41,751 nucleotides of DNA, from positions 1 to 41,751 of the forward strand of contig CAIUFY010000011.1 in NCBI GenBank assembly GCA_903898555.1, in the 5' to 3' direction. Positions 10,985 through 20,361 of this stretch are shown here, piece after piece. Numbering within the stretch: the first letter of the stretch is position 1; each line of letters begins with the position of its first letter. The stretch comes from an uncultured Actinomycetes bacterium. GTDB lineage: Bacteria; Actinomycetota; Actinomycetes; Nanopelagicales; Nanopelagicaceae. The translations under genes were made by a program, and so were the position numbers. The notes beneath the pieces are model-generated. The model saw only the letters and a list, made by a program, of their open reading frames with translations. It did not search any database and was not told the origin of the DNA.

Positions 10985-12735
10985 TAGAGCTCCTGTGAAT
11001 CCCAGACAGGCGCGAGTGAACGCGCGAGAGTGATTGAGTCATTTGATGTGCCGGCTGCAACCATCGGCCAGACCATCGCATCTCGGTGAACGCTAAAGTC
11101 AACGACGACTGGTTGATCGTTTATTGACATAGCTTTTTCAATAACGGCATCAACTTGATCGCGTGAATCAGCGCGTAATCCAACGCATCCCATTGCTTCA
11201 CCAAGTTTGGCAAAATCCGGAATTCGCTTTGAATGTAAGTCAGTATTTGAGTAGCGCTCGTTATAAAACAATGATTGCCATTGGCGAACCATGCCAAGGC
11301 TTTCATTATTGATAATTGCGATCTTCACTGGAATTCCATTTAGTGCGCACGTTGTAAGTTCTTGATTTGTCATTTGGAAACAGCCGTCTCCATCAATCGC
11401 CCAAACGGTGCGATCAGGTGCACCAACTTTTGCTCCCATGGCTGCTGGAACTGCGTAACCCATAGTTCCTAAACCACCAGAGTTCAACCAGCTTCGCGGG
11501 CGCTCGTACTTCACAAATTGCGAAGCCCACATTTGATGTTGGCCAACACCGGCAACATAAATTGCGTCGGGACCAGCAATCTTTCCCAATCGTTCAATGA
11601 CATATTGTGGCGATAACGAACCATCTGCAGGGTGGTCATAGCCCAGTGGATATGTTTCGCGCCATCCCTGTACTTGTTTTACCCAAGCAGTGATGTCTGG
11701 CTGACTCTTCTTAAACTCCGACTTAAGTGCGGGAATCAGCGCGTCAATTGTGTTCTTCAAGTCTCCAACAAGTGGAACGTCAACGCGACGCAGTTTGCCA
11801 ATTTCTGCCGGATCAATATCCGCGTGAATAACTTTGGCATTTGGTGCGAATGATGAAAGTTTTCCAGTTACACGGTCATCGAATCGCGCTCCAAGGGTTA
11901 TGAGTAGATCTGCTTTTTGAAGTGCAGTAACAGCAGCGACTGTTCCGTGCATTCCCGGCATTCCTAAATGTTGCGGATGGCTGTCAGGGAACGCTCCGAG
12001 TGCCATCAGTGTTGTAACAACAGGAGCGCCTGTGAGTTCGGCAAGCTTCATCAATTCCTTGCTTGCATTTGCCTTGATGATGCCGCCGCCAACATACAAA
12101 ACTGGTTGGCGTGACTCGGCAATTAAGCGAGCAGCGTCACGAATATCTCCATCGTTTGGATCAAGCTTTGGCTTATAGCCAGCAAGATTTACAGAAGATG
12201 GATAATCAAAGGTCGTCATGGCAGACAACGCATCTTTTGCAATATCAACCAAGACCGCACCGGGGCGACCTGTCGATGCAATGTGAAATGCTGAAGCAAT
12301 CGCATGAGGAATATCTTTTGGATTTGTTACTAAGAAATTGTGTTTAGTAACCGGCATGGTGATTCCACGAATATCGGCTTCCTGGAATGCATCTGTGCCT
12401 ATAGAAGTTGAGTTGACCTGACCGGTAATTGCAACAAGTGGGACAGAATCCATTTGTGCATCTGCAAGAGGAGTTACTAAGTTCGTTGCACCAGGGCCTG
12501 AGGTTGCAATACAAACGCCAACACGTCCAGTTACTTGGGCATAACCAGTTGCCGCATGACCGGCTCCTTGTTCATGTCGAACAAGGATGTGGCGAATCTT
12601 TGAATCAAAAATTGGATCGTAAGCAGGAAGAATCGCGCCGCCCGGAATTCCGAACATCACGTCGACGCCTGCATGCTCCAAAGATTTCACTAGGGACTGT
12701 GCCCCTGTTACTGAATCAGCGTTGCTGTTTGTCAT
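10984..12735 (-). CDS. ilvB: Acetolactate synthase catalytic subunit
   Basis: ThDP-dependent carboligation of two pyruvates, or pyruvate with 2-oxobutanoate. I place the start at the second ATG (12735, MTNSNADS; 583 residues), because AAGGAG lies 6 nt before it and would directly touch the first ATG at 12741. Motifs: [11 protein letters not shown], catalytic E55 in [15 protein letters not shown], the FAD-linked middle domain, and the ThDP-binding stretch from [12 protein letters not shown] to [13 protein letters not shown]. It is preceded by a 195-bp leader with promoter, leader peptide and intrinsic terminator, so it is the regulated entry gene of ilvBNC-serA-leuB-ilvE-cimA. Confidence 0.97.
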   Translation of the reverse strand: MTNSNADSVTGAQSLVKSLEHAGVDVMFGIPGGAILPAYDPIFDSKIRHILVRHEQGAGHAATGYAQVTGRVGVCIATSGPGATNLVTPLADAQMDSVPLVAITGQVNSTSIGTDAFQEADIRGITMPVTKHNFLVTNPKDIPHAIASAFHIASTGRPGAVLVDIAKDALSAMTTFDYPSSVNLAGYKPKLDPNDGDIRDAARLIAESRQPVLYVGGGIIKANASKELMKLAELTGAPVVTTLMALGAFPDSHPQHLGMPGMHGTVAAVTALQKADLLITLGARFDDRVTGKLSSFAPNAKVIHADIDPAEIGKLRRVDVPLVGDLKNTIDALIPALKSEFKKSQPDITAWVKQVQGWRETYPLGYDHPADGSLSPQYVIERLGKIAGPDAIYVAGVGQHQMWASQFVKYERPRSWLNSGGLGTMGYAVPAAMGAKVGAPDRTVWAIDGDGCFQMTNQELTTCALNGIPVKIAIINNESLGMVRQWQSLFYNERYSNTDLHSKRIPDFAKLGEAMGCVGLRADSRDQVDAVIEKAMSINDQPVVVDFSVHRDAMVWPMVAAGTSNDSITLARSLAPVWDSQEL

Positions 12736-12781
12736 GTTCATCTCCTTCCGGTTCCTTGTGCTGCGATTAGATTGTTAAATG

Positions 12782-12811
12782 AGAAAACCCTCAGTTTTTC
12801 CACTGAGGGTT
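12782..12811 (-). terminator. Intrinsic terminator of the ilvB attenuator
   Basis: In the ilvB direction a perfect 10-bp stem AACCCTCAGT/ACTGAGGGTT with loop GGAAAA runs straight into TTTTCTC. It lies between the leader peptide stop and ilvB and about 45 bp before the ilvB start. This is the classical geometry of transcription attenuation: readthrough would depend on leader peptide translation. Confidence 0.85.
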
Positions 12812-12843
12812 AGCGCGCGATCGTCTTGCTTAGATCGCACGCT
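12812..12843 (-). promoter_or_regulatory. Pre-terminator hairpin in the ilvB leader
   Basis: AGCGTGCGATC and GATCGCGCGCT pair over 11 positions with one G-U, closing a 10-nt loop. The 5' arm covers the last codons of the leader peptide and the loop begins at its stop codon. The 3' arm directly abuts the terminator stem. A ribosome stalled at Val-Val-Ile would reach this 5' arm, one that reads through to the stop would disrupt it. It may be the pause or protector hairpin. I do not see a clear competing antiterminator. Confidence 0.55.
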
Positions 12844-12877
12844 CTCGAATCACGACGGCTTTCTTGTCAGATGCCAT
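12830..12877 (-). CDS. ilvL: ilv operon leader peptide (15 aa)
   Basis: ATG at 12877 opens a 15-codon frame, MASDKKAVVIRERAI, ending in TAA. It carries Val-Val-Ile at codons 8-10 and Ile at the last codon, as expected for a peptide that senses charged Val and Ile tRNA. No ribosome binding site precedes it. The candidate -10 box (12884-12889) is 6 nt upstream, so transcription should begin at or next to the A of the ATG, giving a leaderless message. Corynebacterium glutamicum ilvBNC is known to use a leader peptide without a ribosome binding site, a close parallel. The function is inferred from position, residues and the following terminator. Confidence 0.72.
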   Translation of the reverse strand: MASDKKAVVIRERAI

Positions 12878-12883
12878 GGCTGT

Positions 12884-12912
12884 ATTCTCGCCGACCATTA
12901 AGAGGCAGTCAA
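12884..12912 (-). promoter_or_regulatory. Promoter of the ilv leader and ilvBNC
   Basis: TTGACT (12912-12907) and GAGAAT (12889-12884) are separated by 17 nt. The -35 box matches the consensus at five of six positions and the -10 at four of six. The expected start site is at 12877-12878, the first base of the leader peptide. The gene upstream, ilvD, ends at 12937, so ilvB is served by its own promoter as well as any readthrough. Confidence 0.6.
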
Positions 12913-12936
12913 CCCCTGAGATGTAAGTCTCATTAT

Positions 12937-14610
12937 TTAGGACGTTACTGCTCCTTGCGAGGCAGATCCGACGACCTTTGAATACTTTGCCAAGACTCCC
13001 CGCTTGTACTTATGTGGCACTGGCGTGAAGTGCTTGCGACGTTCAGCCATAGTTGCGTCATCCACAAGTAAGTCCAGCTGACGAGTCACGGTATTAATGC
13101 GAATTCGATCTCCGTCTTGCACGAATGCAATCGGTCCACCATCAACGGCTTCTGGAGCAACGTGTCCAACACAAAGACCCGTACTTCCGCCAGAGAAGCG
13201 ACCGTCTGTAAGAAGAAGCGTGGATTTACCAAGCCCTGCGCCTTTGATTGCGCCGGTGATCATTAACATTTCGCGCATTCCTGGTCCGCCCTTAGGGCCT
13301 TCGTAACGAATGACAATTGCATCTCCGGCTTTGATCGTTCCGTTCTCAAGAGCCTCCATTGCAGCCTGTTCGCGTTCGAAAACTCGAGCCGGTCCTTCAA
13401 ATTCATCGACTCCAACGCCTGCGGTTTTGCATACGGCGCCTTCAGGAGCAAGTGAACCCTTGAGGATTGTAATTCCGCCGCCGACCGAGAGGGGTTCTTT
13501 AATTGAGTGGAGAACTTCTCCATCGGGATCAAGTGGCTTCACATGTGCAAGATTCTCAGCCATTGTCTTTCCAGTGACAGTCAATACATCTCCATGCAGA
13601 AGACCTGCGTCAAGTAGTGCACGTAGAACTACAGGAATTCCACCAACTTTATCAACGTCAGTCATTACATATTTTCCAAATGGTTTTACGTCAGCTAGAA
13701 GTGGAACCCTAGAGCTGATTACTTGGAAATCCTCAAGAGTTAAATCAACTTCAGCTTCGTTAGCCAGAGCCAAGAGGTGGAGAACTGCGTTTGTTGATCC
13801 ACCAAGTGCCATAACGACAGTAATCGCATTCTCAAATGCTTTCTTAGTCAAAATATCGCGAGTTGTAATTCCTTGACGAATCAATTCAACAACAGCTGCG
13901 CCAGAAGCAACTGCATAATCATCGCGACGATGATCGACAGATGGAGGTGAAGCAGATCCTGGAAGTGAAAGGCCTATAGCTTCGCCGACCGCAGCCATCG
14001 TGTTAGCTGTATACATACCGCCACAGGCACCCTCGCCTGGACAAATCGCGCGTTCAATTCGGTCTACTTCTTCTTCTGAAATCAAACCACGAGCACATGC
14101 GCCAACCGCTTCAAATGCATCAATGATTGTGACATTTTTGCCATCAACATTTCCAGGAAGTGTTGAGCCTGCATAAACAAATACTGCGGCAACATCGATA
14201 CGAGCCGCTGCCATCATCATTCCTGGAAGTGACTTATCGCAACCGGCGAACATCACCATTCCGTCCAAGCGTTCTGCTTGCATTACAGTTTCAACGGAAT
14301 CGGCAATCACTTCGCGAGAAACTAAGCTGAAGTGCATTCCTTCGTGGCCCATTGAAATTCCATCAGATACTGAAATTGTTCCAAATTGCATTGGAAACCC
14401 GCCGCCATCGATAACGCCTTTACGTGAGGCCTTTGCAAGGCGATCAAGAGATAGGTTGCAAGGGGTAATTTCATTCCACGATGAGGCAATTCCGATTTGT
14501 GGTTTTTTGAAATCAGCATCTTCCATTCCAACCGCACGCAACATTCCACGGGCAGGAGAACGTTCCAGACCGTCAGTTACAAGACCTGAACGTGGCTTCA
14601 TATTTGTCAT
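12937..14610 (-). CDS. ilvD: Dihydroxy-acid dehydratase
   Basis: Dehydrates dihydroxy-isovalerate or -methylvalerate to the keto acids using an iron-sulfur cluster. 557 residues. Cluster cysteines are visible at C51 (ITPCNLSLD), C124 (GCDKSLPGM) and C196 ([14 protein letters not shown]), the ilvD/edd pattern. The C-terminal half has [25 protein letters not shown] sits just before the start, and the gene begins 8 bp after gatB. It is separated from ilvB by the attenuated leader, so its expression can be set apart from ilvBNC. Confidence 0.97.
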   Translation of the reverse strand: MTNMKPRSGLVTDGLERSPARGMLRAVGMEDADFKKPQIGIASSWNEITPCNLSLDRLAKASRKGVIDGGGFPMQFGTISVSDGISMGHEGMHFSLVSREVIADSVETVMQAERLDGMVMFAGCDKSLPGMMMAAARIDVAAVFVYAGSTLPGNVDGKNVTIIDAFEAVGACARGLISEEEVDRIERAICPGEGACGGMYTANTMAAVGEAIGLSLPGSASPPSVDHRRDDYAVASGAAVVELIRQGITTRDILTKKAFENAITVVMALGGSTNAVLHLLALANEAEVDLTLEDFQVISSRVPLLADVKPFGKYVMTDVDKVGGIPVVLRALLDAGLLHGDVLTVTGKTMAENLAHVKPLDPDGEVLHSIKEPLSVGGGITILKGSLAPEGAVCKTAGVGVDEFEGPARVFEREQAAMEALENGTIKAGDAIVIRYEGPKGGPGMREMLMITGAIKGAGLGKSTLLLTDGRFSGGSTGLCVGHVAPEAVDGGPIAFVQDGDRIRINTVTRQLDLLVDDATMAERRKHFTPVPHKYKRGVLAKYSKVVGSASQGAVTS

Positions 14611-14618
14611 TTTAACCT

Positions 14619-16121
14619 CTACGCCCCTTGACCTAAGTGGTTGAGTAATAATTCTCGAACGCGCGCAGCGTCTGCTTGTCCTCCGGTCGCCTTCATGACA
14701 GCGCCGATAAGTGCTCCAGCAGCAGGAATGTTTCCATCGCGAACGCGTTGGGCGGTATCTGGCTGGGATGAAATAGCGGCTTCAATCGCGGCCATTAGGG
14801 CAGAGTCATCTGAAACGACTTTAAGACCACGCTTCTCGATAACTTCACGCGGAGAACCCTCTCCCGCAATAACGCCTTCAACAACTTGGCGGGCAAGCTT
14901 GTCTGTTAACTCACCAGATGCAACAAGTCCAATAACTTCTGCAACTTGTGCAGGGTTCATCAATGAAGTTGCTTCAACTTCTTTTTCATTTGCAACTCGT
15001 GAAATTTCTCCAAGCCACCATGTGCGAGCCTTTGTTGGATCGGCGCCAAGCTTCACAGTTGCTTCGACTGTGTCAAGAAGTTCAGCATTTATCATCGCTG
15101 TCATTTCTTTATCAGGGACAGCCCATTCGGCTTGCAAACGCTTTCTGCGTACTGAAGGTCGCTCTGGAAGTGTTGCGCGAATTTCTTCAATCCAAGAAGC
15201 TTCAGGTGCTACTGGAACTAAATCTGGCTCTTGGAAATAACGATAATCCTCAGCAGTTTCCTTCGAACGACCAGGGCGAGTTTCACCGCTTTCCTCTAGG
15301 AAGTGGCGAGTCTCTTGAATAATTCTTTCGCCATTTTCAAGGAGGTTTCCTTGGCGAATCATTTCGCCATGAATTGCTCGTTCAACAGAACGCAAGGAAT
15401 TCACATTCTTTGTTTCACTTCGGGTTCCAAGTTTTCCACTGCCTCGTGGAGAAAGAGAGACGTTTGCGTCACAACGAAGTGAGCCTTGTTCCATCTTCAC
15501 ATCGGAAACCCCGAGTGAGCGAAGGATGTCGCGAAGCTCTGTCACATATGCTCGCGCAACTTGCGGGGCATATTTCTCAGTTCCTGGAATCATCTTTGTA
15601 ACGATTTCCATTAAAGGAATGCCGGCGCGGTTGTAATCAAGAAGTGAATACTCGGCACCATGGATACGTCCAGTTGCTCCGCCAACGTGCAGGGACTTAC
15701 CCGTATCTTCTTCCATATGCACGCGTTCAATTTCTACGCGGAAAGATTTTGTTCCTTCATCTATGTCGATTTCAACATCAAGGAAACCATTTACACAAAT
15801 TGGTTCGTCGTACTGTGAGATTTGGAAATCTTTTGGCATGTCAGGGTAGAAATAATTTTTACGTGCAAAGCGGCTAAAAGGGGCGATTGAACAATTAAGT
15901 GCAAGCCCAATTTTAATAGCTGATTCAATTGCAACTTCATTAACAACAGGCAACGAACCAGGTAGCCCGAGGCAGACCGGGCAGGTTTGAGTGTTTGGCT
16001 CTGCTCCAAATTCAGTTGAGCATCCACAAAACATCTTGGTATTTGTGTTGAGTTCTACGTGGACTTCTAGTCCAAGTGTAGGTTCGTATTTTTCAATCAC
16101 TCCGTCGTAGTTAAGAGCCAT
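14619..16121 (-). CDS. gatB: Asp/Glu-tRNA(Asn/Gln) amidotransferase subunit B
   Basis: tRNA-binding and kinase subunit of GatCAB, which converts misacylated Glu-tRNA(Gln) and Asp-tRNA(Asn) to the cognate amides. The start at ATG 16121 ([19 protein letters not shown]; 500 residues) gives a 1-bp overlap with the gatA stop and the family length. A longer frame exists up to 16169 inside gatA and is rejected. Motifs include [22 protein letters not shown], the [12 protein letters not shown] segment, and the C-terminal Yqey-like domain ending in NHLGQGA. Its presence suggests the indirect route for Gln- or Asn-tRNA. Confidence 0.97.
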   Translation of the reverse strand: MALNYDGVIEKYEPTLGLEVHVELNTNTKMFCGCSTEFGAEPNTQTCPVCLGLPGSLPVVNEVAIESAIKIGLALNCSIAPFSRFARKNYFYPDMPKDFQISQYDEPICVNGFLDVEIDIDEGTKSFRVEIERVHMEEDTGKSLHVGGATGRIHGAEYSLLDYNRAGIPLMEIVTKMIPGTEKYAPQVARAYVTELRDILRSLGVSDVKMEQGSLRCDANVSLSPRGSGKLGTRSETKNVNSLRSVERAIHGEMIRQGNLLENGERIIQETRHFLEESGETRPGRSKETAEDYRYFQEPDLVPVAPEASWIEEIRATLPERPSVRRKRLQAEWAVPDKEMTAMINAELLDTVEATVKLGADPTKARTWWLGEISRVANEKEVEATSLMNPAQVAEVIGLVASGELTDKLARQVVEGVIAGEGSPREVIEKRGLKVVSDDSALMAAIEAAISSQPDTAQRVRDGNIPAAGALIGAVMKATGGQADAARVRELLLNHLGQGA

Positions 16122-17620
16122 TATTTTGCTCCCAGCGCTGGTGCTTGTGACATCAATGTCGAACCCCATTTTGAATTAAGTGCAGCTTCCAGTGTTCCAC
16201 CAACTTGATACATCAAGTCATCCTTCATTGCTGGGGACATGATTTGGAATCCAACAGGCAAGTTATCTTCGGGGGCAAGACCACAAGGAAGACTCATTCC
16301 ACCAATTCCAGCCATGTTTACAGGAATGGTTGCAATATCGTTTAAGTACATTGCCACTGGATCATTAGCTTTCTCGCCAATCTTGAAAGCTGTTGTTGGA
16401 GCCGTTGGCGAGACGAGTACATCTGCCTTTGCGAATGCTGCCTCGTAGTCGCGCATGATTAATGTACGAACTCTTTGAGCCGACCCGTAGTAAGCATCGT
16501 AATAACCAGAAGAAAGCGCATAGGTTCCAAGAATAATTCGGCGCTTCACTTCTTTGCCAAAACCAGCTTGTCTTGTAAGGCTCATGACTTCTTCTGCGCC
16601 ACGAGATCCATCATCTCCCACACGAAGGCCATAACGCATCGAATCAAAACGAGCTAAGTTTGATGAAGCTTCCGAAGGGGCAATTAGGTAATACGCAGCA
16701 AGGGCATATTCGAAGTTAGGACAAGAAACTTCAACAATTTCTGCGCCAGCTTTAACAAGCTCCTCAAGGGCCTCATTAAATCTTTCGCTAACACCCTTCT
16801 GGAATCCTTCACCACCAAGTTCTTTAACAACACCAATCTTCATTCCTTTAACATCAAGTTTCTTTGCAGCAGCAACCACTTGTGGCACTGGCGCGTTAAT
16901 TGATGAGGAGTCTTTTTTGTCATGTCCTGCAATAACTTCGTGCAGCATGGCTGCATCTAGAACTGTTCTTGCGCATGGGCCTGCTTGATCTAATGATGAT
17001 GAGAATGCAACGAGACCATAGCGAGAGACTGCGCCATAAGTTGGTTTAACTCCAACGGTTCCTGTCACCGCTGCTGGTTGGCGAATTGATCCACCCGTGT
17101 CGGTTCCAATTGCCAAAGGTGCTTCGAAAGCCGCGAGAGATGCCGATGAACCGCCGCCTGAACCACCAGGAATGCGAGTTAGGTCCCAAGGATTGTGAGT
17201 TGGACCGTAGGCTGAATTTTCAGTTGAAGACCCCATAGCAAATTCATCCATGTTGGTTTTACCCAAAATAACAATTCCCGCATCTTTCAAACGAGTTACA
17301 ACTGTCGCATCGTACGGCGGACGCCAGCCTTCAAGAATTTTTGATCCGCAAGTGGTTGGGATTCCGCGTTGCGCCATGACATCTTTAAGTGCAAGGGGAA
17401 CACCAGCTAGTGGGGAGAGCTTTTCTCCAGCTGCTCGCTTTGCATCTACGTTCTTAGCCTGCTCCAATGCACCTTCTTTATCTAAATAAAGAAATGCATG
17501 AACATCTGTATCCACACTTTCAATTCGATCAAAATGCTCATTTGCCAGGTCGACAGCGCTGATCTCTTTACTTGCTAACGCGTTTGCCATTTCAGCAGCA
17601 CTCTTATAAATAAATGTCAT
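16121..17620 (-). CDS. gatA: Asp/Glu-tRNA(Asn/Gln) amidotransferase subunit A
   Basis: Amidase-signature glutaminase that releases ammonia for GatB. 499 residues. The Ser-cisSer-Lys triad is fully visible: K79 (LALKDVM), S154 ([10 protein letters not shown]) and S178 ([13 protein letters not shown]), at the same residue numbers I know for Staphylococcus GatA. It overlaps gatC by 4 bp (ATGA) and gatB by 1 bp, so the three subunits should be made in step. Confidence 0.98.
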   Translation of the reverse strand: MTFIYKSAAEMANALASKEISAVDLANEHFDRIESVDTDVHAFLYLDKEGALEQAKNVDAKRAAGEKLSPLAGVPLALKDVMAQRGIPTTCGSKILEGWRPPYDATVVTRLKDAGIVILGKTNMDEFAMGSSTENSAYGPTHNPWDLTRIPGGSGGGSSASLAAFEAPLAIGTDTGGSIRQPAAVTGTVGVKPTYGAVSRYGLVAFSSSLDQAGPCARTVLDAAMLHEVIAGHDKKDSSSINAPVPQVVAAAKKLDVKGMKIGVVKELGGEGFQKGVSERFNEALEELVKAGAEIVEVSCPNFEYALAAYYLIAPSEASSNLARFDSMRYGLRVGDDGSRGAEEVMSLTRQAGFGKEVKRRIILGTYALSSGYYDAYYGSAQRVRTLIMRDYEAAFAKADVLVSPTAPTTAFKIGEKANDPVAMYLNDIATIPVNMAGIGGMSLPCGLAPEDNLPVGFQIMSPAMKDDLMYQVGGTLEAALNSKWGSTLMSQAPALGAK

Positions 17621-17916
17621 TCGGCATCTCCCAAAATCTGTGGGACTTTGAATCGCTGTTCATCAGATGCTGGTGCGCCCGACAGGGCATCCTGCGGAGA
17701 AAGAGAGGCGACGACTACATCGGGACGAGTCACATTCTTCAATGGAAGAGGGTGTGAGGTCGGGGGAACATTGTCTTTTGCTGCCTCTTGAACGCGATCT
17801 ACTGCATGAAGAATCTGATCCAATTCGGATGCAAGATGGTCGAGTTCCTCAGAACTCATTTCGATGCGAGCTAGACGCGCAAGGTGGGCTACTTCGTCAC
17901 GTGAGATTGCGGCCAT
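17617..17916 (-). CDS. gatC: Asp/Glu-tRNA(Asn/Gln) amidotransferase subunit C
   Basis: Small belt subunit that stabilises GatA-GatB. 99 residues. The N-terminal helix pair [21 protein letters not shown], seen here as [12 protein letters not shown], is the family hallmark; the C-terminus [15 protein letters not shown] carries the conserved F-VP-I pattern. It starts 9 bp after proA and overlaps gatA by 4 bp. Confidence 0.96.
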   Translation of the reverse strand: MAAISRDEVAHLARLARIEMSSEELDHLASELDQILHAVDRVQEAAKDNVPPTSHPLPLKNVTRPDVVVASLSPQDALSGAPASDEQRFKVPQILGDAE

Positions 17917-17925
17917 AGCCCAACC

Positions 17926-19191
17926 TTATCGGATTTGCCCTGTGCCCCACACAATCCAAGTTGTGGTCGTCATCTGCTCAAGTCCCATAGGGCCTCGGGC
18001 GTGAAGCTTTTGATTCGATATTCCAATCTCAGCCCCAAAACCCATCTGTTCCCCATCGGTAAATCGCGTTGATGCGTTCACCATTACTGCGGCGCAATCA
18101 GATAGCGCAATAAATTGATTTGCTCGCTCAACATTTTCGGTGACGATGGCCTCTGTGTGCTGGGTTCCGTATTTTTGAATGTGATCGGCAGCTGCAAGAA
18201 GAGATGGCACCACAGCAACATTCATTTCAAGAGAATTATATTCGGTAGACCAATTCTCCTCTTCGGCTTGATTAACTTGCAATCCAATTGAACCTGCAAT
18301 ATTCATTGTTGCTGCATCGGCATGAATTCTTACTCTTGCATCAATAAGCGCCTTTAGAGCAACCGGAAGAAATTCATCCGCTACTGCGGCGTGGACGAGT
18401 AAAGTCTCAGCAGCGTTACACACACTTGGGCGATGAGTCTTGGAATTGATCAAAATTGGAAGAGCTTTTCCTAAATCGGCGAATTCATCGACATACACAT
18501 GACAAACGCCAGCTCCGGTTTCAATAGTTGGGACTGAGGAATCATCCACAACCCGTCGAATAAGTTCAGCGCTACCTCTAGGAATTACTAAGTCCACTTT
18601 GCCGCGTGCATGCAGAAGGGCACCAACTGTTGAACGGTCTTCCGAAGGTATGTTTTGAATAACTTCAGGGGAGATTGAAGTGCCTGCCAATACTTCTCGC
18701 ATGATGTCAATGAGAACTGCATTGCTCGATGCGGCACTTGACGAGCCTCTAAGAAGTGCAGCATTACCAGATTTCAATAAAATTGCTGCGGCATCCACAG
18801 TTACATTTGGACGTGCTTCGTAAACCATTCCAACTACACCAAATGGAACGCTGAGTTGCTTCAAATGCAATCCGTTTCCAAGTGTGCGCTCATTAATCAC
18901 CCTATTTAATGGATCTGGGAGCGCCGCAACCTGCCTAGCTCCATCTGCCATTTCCTGAATACGCTTTGGGGACAATAAGAGCCGATCCACCATTGAACTC
19001 TGCATTCCAGAAATTTCTGCCCGGGCGAGGTCCTCTTTATTGGCTTCAAGAATTCTGTCCGAATTCAAAACCAAGGCGTCAGCTATTTTTTGGACTGCAT
19101 CGGCGCGCTCAGCAGCGGAGGCTGAAATTAGAGTGCGGGCTCCTGCTCGCGCAAGACCTGCCAAGGTATCCACGACTGCAGTTGCTTCCAT
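17926..19191 (-). CDS. proA: Gamma-glutamyl phosphate reductase
   Basis: NADPH-dependent reduction of glutamyl-5-phosphate, second step of proline synthesis. Start set at ATG 19191 (MEATAVVDTLAGLARAGA; 421 residues), which gives the normal family length; a longer frame to 19299 runs through the divergent gene and is rejected. Aldehyde-dehydrogenase fold with EARPNVTVDAAA, ETGAGVCHVYVD and the catalytic cysteine C258 in HRPSVCNAAETLL. No ribosome binding site is visible; TACCCT lies 6 nt before the ATG, so the message may be leaderless. It is separated from its partner proB by a gene on the other strand and leads into gatCAB after 9 bp. Confidence 0.96.
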   Translation of the reverse strand: MEATAVVDTLAGLARAGARTLISASAAERADAVQKIADALVLNSDRILEANKEDLARAEISGMQSSMVDRLLLSPKRIQEMADGARQVAALPDPLNRVINERTLGNGLHLKQLSVPFGVVGMVYEARPNVTVDAAAILLKSGNAALLRGSSSAASSNAVLIDIMREVLAGTSISPEVIQNIPSEDRSTVGALLHARGKVDLVIPRGSAELIRRVVDDSSVPTIETGAGVCHVYVDEFADLGKALPILINSKTHRPSVCNAAETLLVHAAVADEFLPVALKALIDARVRIHADAATMNIAGSIGLQVNQAEEENWSTEYNSLEMNVAVVPSLLAAADHIQKYGTQHTEAIVTENVERANQFIALSDCAAVMVNASTRFTDGEQMGFGAEIGISNQKLHARGPMGLEQMTTTTWIVWGTGQIR

Positions 19192-19221
19192 TGTGCAAGG
19201 GTAGGGGCAATAATCCCCCTT
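19192..19221. promoter_or_regulatory. 30-bp divergent control region, proA / serine hydrolase
   Basis: Only 30 bp separate the two start codons. Toward the serine hydrolase, AATAAT (19209-19214) is 7 nt before its ATG. Toward proA, TACCCT is 6 nt before its ATG. Neither start has a recognisable ribosome binding site. Both messages could thus be leaderless, with -35 regions inside the opposite coding sequence. The boxes are short, so this is tentative. Confidence 0.4.
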
Positions 19222-20361
19222 ATGAAATTCCTTCGTAAAACCCTTGTGACGGTCTTCGTTCTCTATTTCGCGCTTTGGGGCGTGACCCTTGTTATTCACT
19301 ACCCAAATCCGTACCAGTCAGTGAAGTTGGGCTTAGCGCCCGCTTCTAAGACTCCAGATTTAATGCCAGCGCACACAATTGCACCATCAACAAATCCAAT
19401 TTCACTCACAACAGCAAACGAGAACATGCCAGTGAGAGTTAATTGGCAAGGCAAATTAGTTCCTTGGCAAGAATTTCTAGACACAACACATACGAATGTA
19501 TTCCTAGTTCTGCGAAATGGTGTGCTCACTTACCAGTACTACCGCGATGGCTTTACTCCAACTACTCGACTTCCGTCGTATTCGGTTGGAAAGACGATGA
19601 CCTCCATAATGGTCGGCCAACTCGTAGCAGCTGGAAAAATCAAAGAGAGCGATAAATTCGTTGATTACTTCCCTGAATATAAAAATGGTACTTCTTTTGA
19701 TCGCGTAACAATCGGAGAATTGTTAGATATGCGCGGCGGAGTAGGAGTGAGTGATAACTATCCAACTGGTCCGCAAGGCTGGGGCGTTGGAATTGCGCAG
19801 ATGTATGCGACAACGGATATGAATTGGTTTATCAAGCACAACCGAAAGATGGCATTTGAACCAGGTTCTCAAGCAATCTATCGCAGCGTTGATCCTCAAT
19901 TAATCGGAATGGTTATTAAAAAGGTCACGGGAATGTCGGTAAGTGACTATTTCAGTAAGAATGTTTGGCAGCCTGTTGGAGCACTAACACCAGCAACGTG
20001 GAATGTTGACCATGTGGGTGGAATTGAAAAGACTTTCTGTTGCTTTAATGCTGCAGCCGAAGATTACGCAAAAGTTGGCTTAATGCTCATGAATAACGGC
20101 ATGGTTGGAAAGACTCGTGTACTAGATTTGAATTGGATCAAGCGCATGAGCACTTCTGTCGAACAACTTGAAGGTTCTGGCTACAGCGCCTACACATGGC
20201 ATCCATTTGCAAATATTGACATGATGGATGGGCTTCATGGCCAGTATGTATTCATCGATCGTGCGTCACGAACAGTTATTGTTAAATTGAGCGACGTTCC
20301 CACTGGAATGGAAATTACAAAACCAACAGCTCAGGTAATGATGGATATAGCTAAGAATTAA
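19222..20361 (+). CDS. Membrane-anchored serine hydrolase, beta-lactamase/NylB-like
   Basis: 379 residues, the only protein gene on the + strand. An N-terminal hydrophobic stretch at about residues 7-26 looks like a signal anchor, placing the enzyme outside the membrane. The fold family is class C beta-lactamase/esterase (PF00144). S121 and K124 form SxxK in PSYSVGKTM; Y220 in YRSVDPQLIGMVI is the likely third catalytic residue; HG at 339-340 stands where KTG-type motifs lie. The overall pattern is close to 6-aminohexanoate-dimer hydrolase (NylB)/EstB types. The natural substrate cannot be told: esters, peptides or amides are all possible. It faces proA across 30 bp and overlaps proB by 4 bp at the 3' ends. 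Not a proven beta-lactamase. Confidence 0.88.
   Translation: MKFLRKTLVTVFVLYFALWGVTLVIHYPNPYQSVKLGLAPASKTPDLMPAHTIAPSTNPISLTTANENMPVRVNWQGKLVPWQEFLDTTHTNVFLVLRNGVLTYQYYRDGFTPTTRLPSYSVGKTMTSIMVGQLVAAGKIKESDKFVDYFPEYKNGTSFDRVTIGELLDMRGGVGVSDNYPTGPQGWGVGIAQMYATTDMNWFIKHNRKMAFEPGSQAIYRSVDPQLIGMVIKKVTGMSVSDYFSKNVWQPVGALTPATWNVDHVGGIEKTFCCFNAAAEDYAKVGLMLMNNGMVGKTRVLDLNWIKRMSTSVEQLEGSGYSAYTWHPFANIDMMDGLHGQYVFIDRASRTVIVKLSDVPTGMEITKPTAQVMMDIAKN

Noticed and set aside
13310-13876. 188-codon open frame on the + strand
   Set aside because: Lies wholly antisense to ilvD; Ser/Thr/Pro-rich, no family resemblance and no ribosome binding site; a shadow of ilvD codon use.
14641-15240. 199-codon open frame on the + strand
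   Set aside because: Antisense to gatB, with low-complexity Ser/Ala/Thr composition typical of shadow frames.
16122-16169. Extended N-terminus of gatB inside gatA
   Set aside because: [19 protein letters not shown] at 16121 is the usual start and gives TAATG coupling.
19222-20361. Antibiotic-resistance beta-lactamase
   Set aside because: The SxxK fold is shared with esterases, D-peptidases and NylB; no typical class C YxN or KTG motifs are seen.
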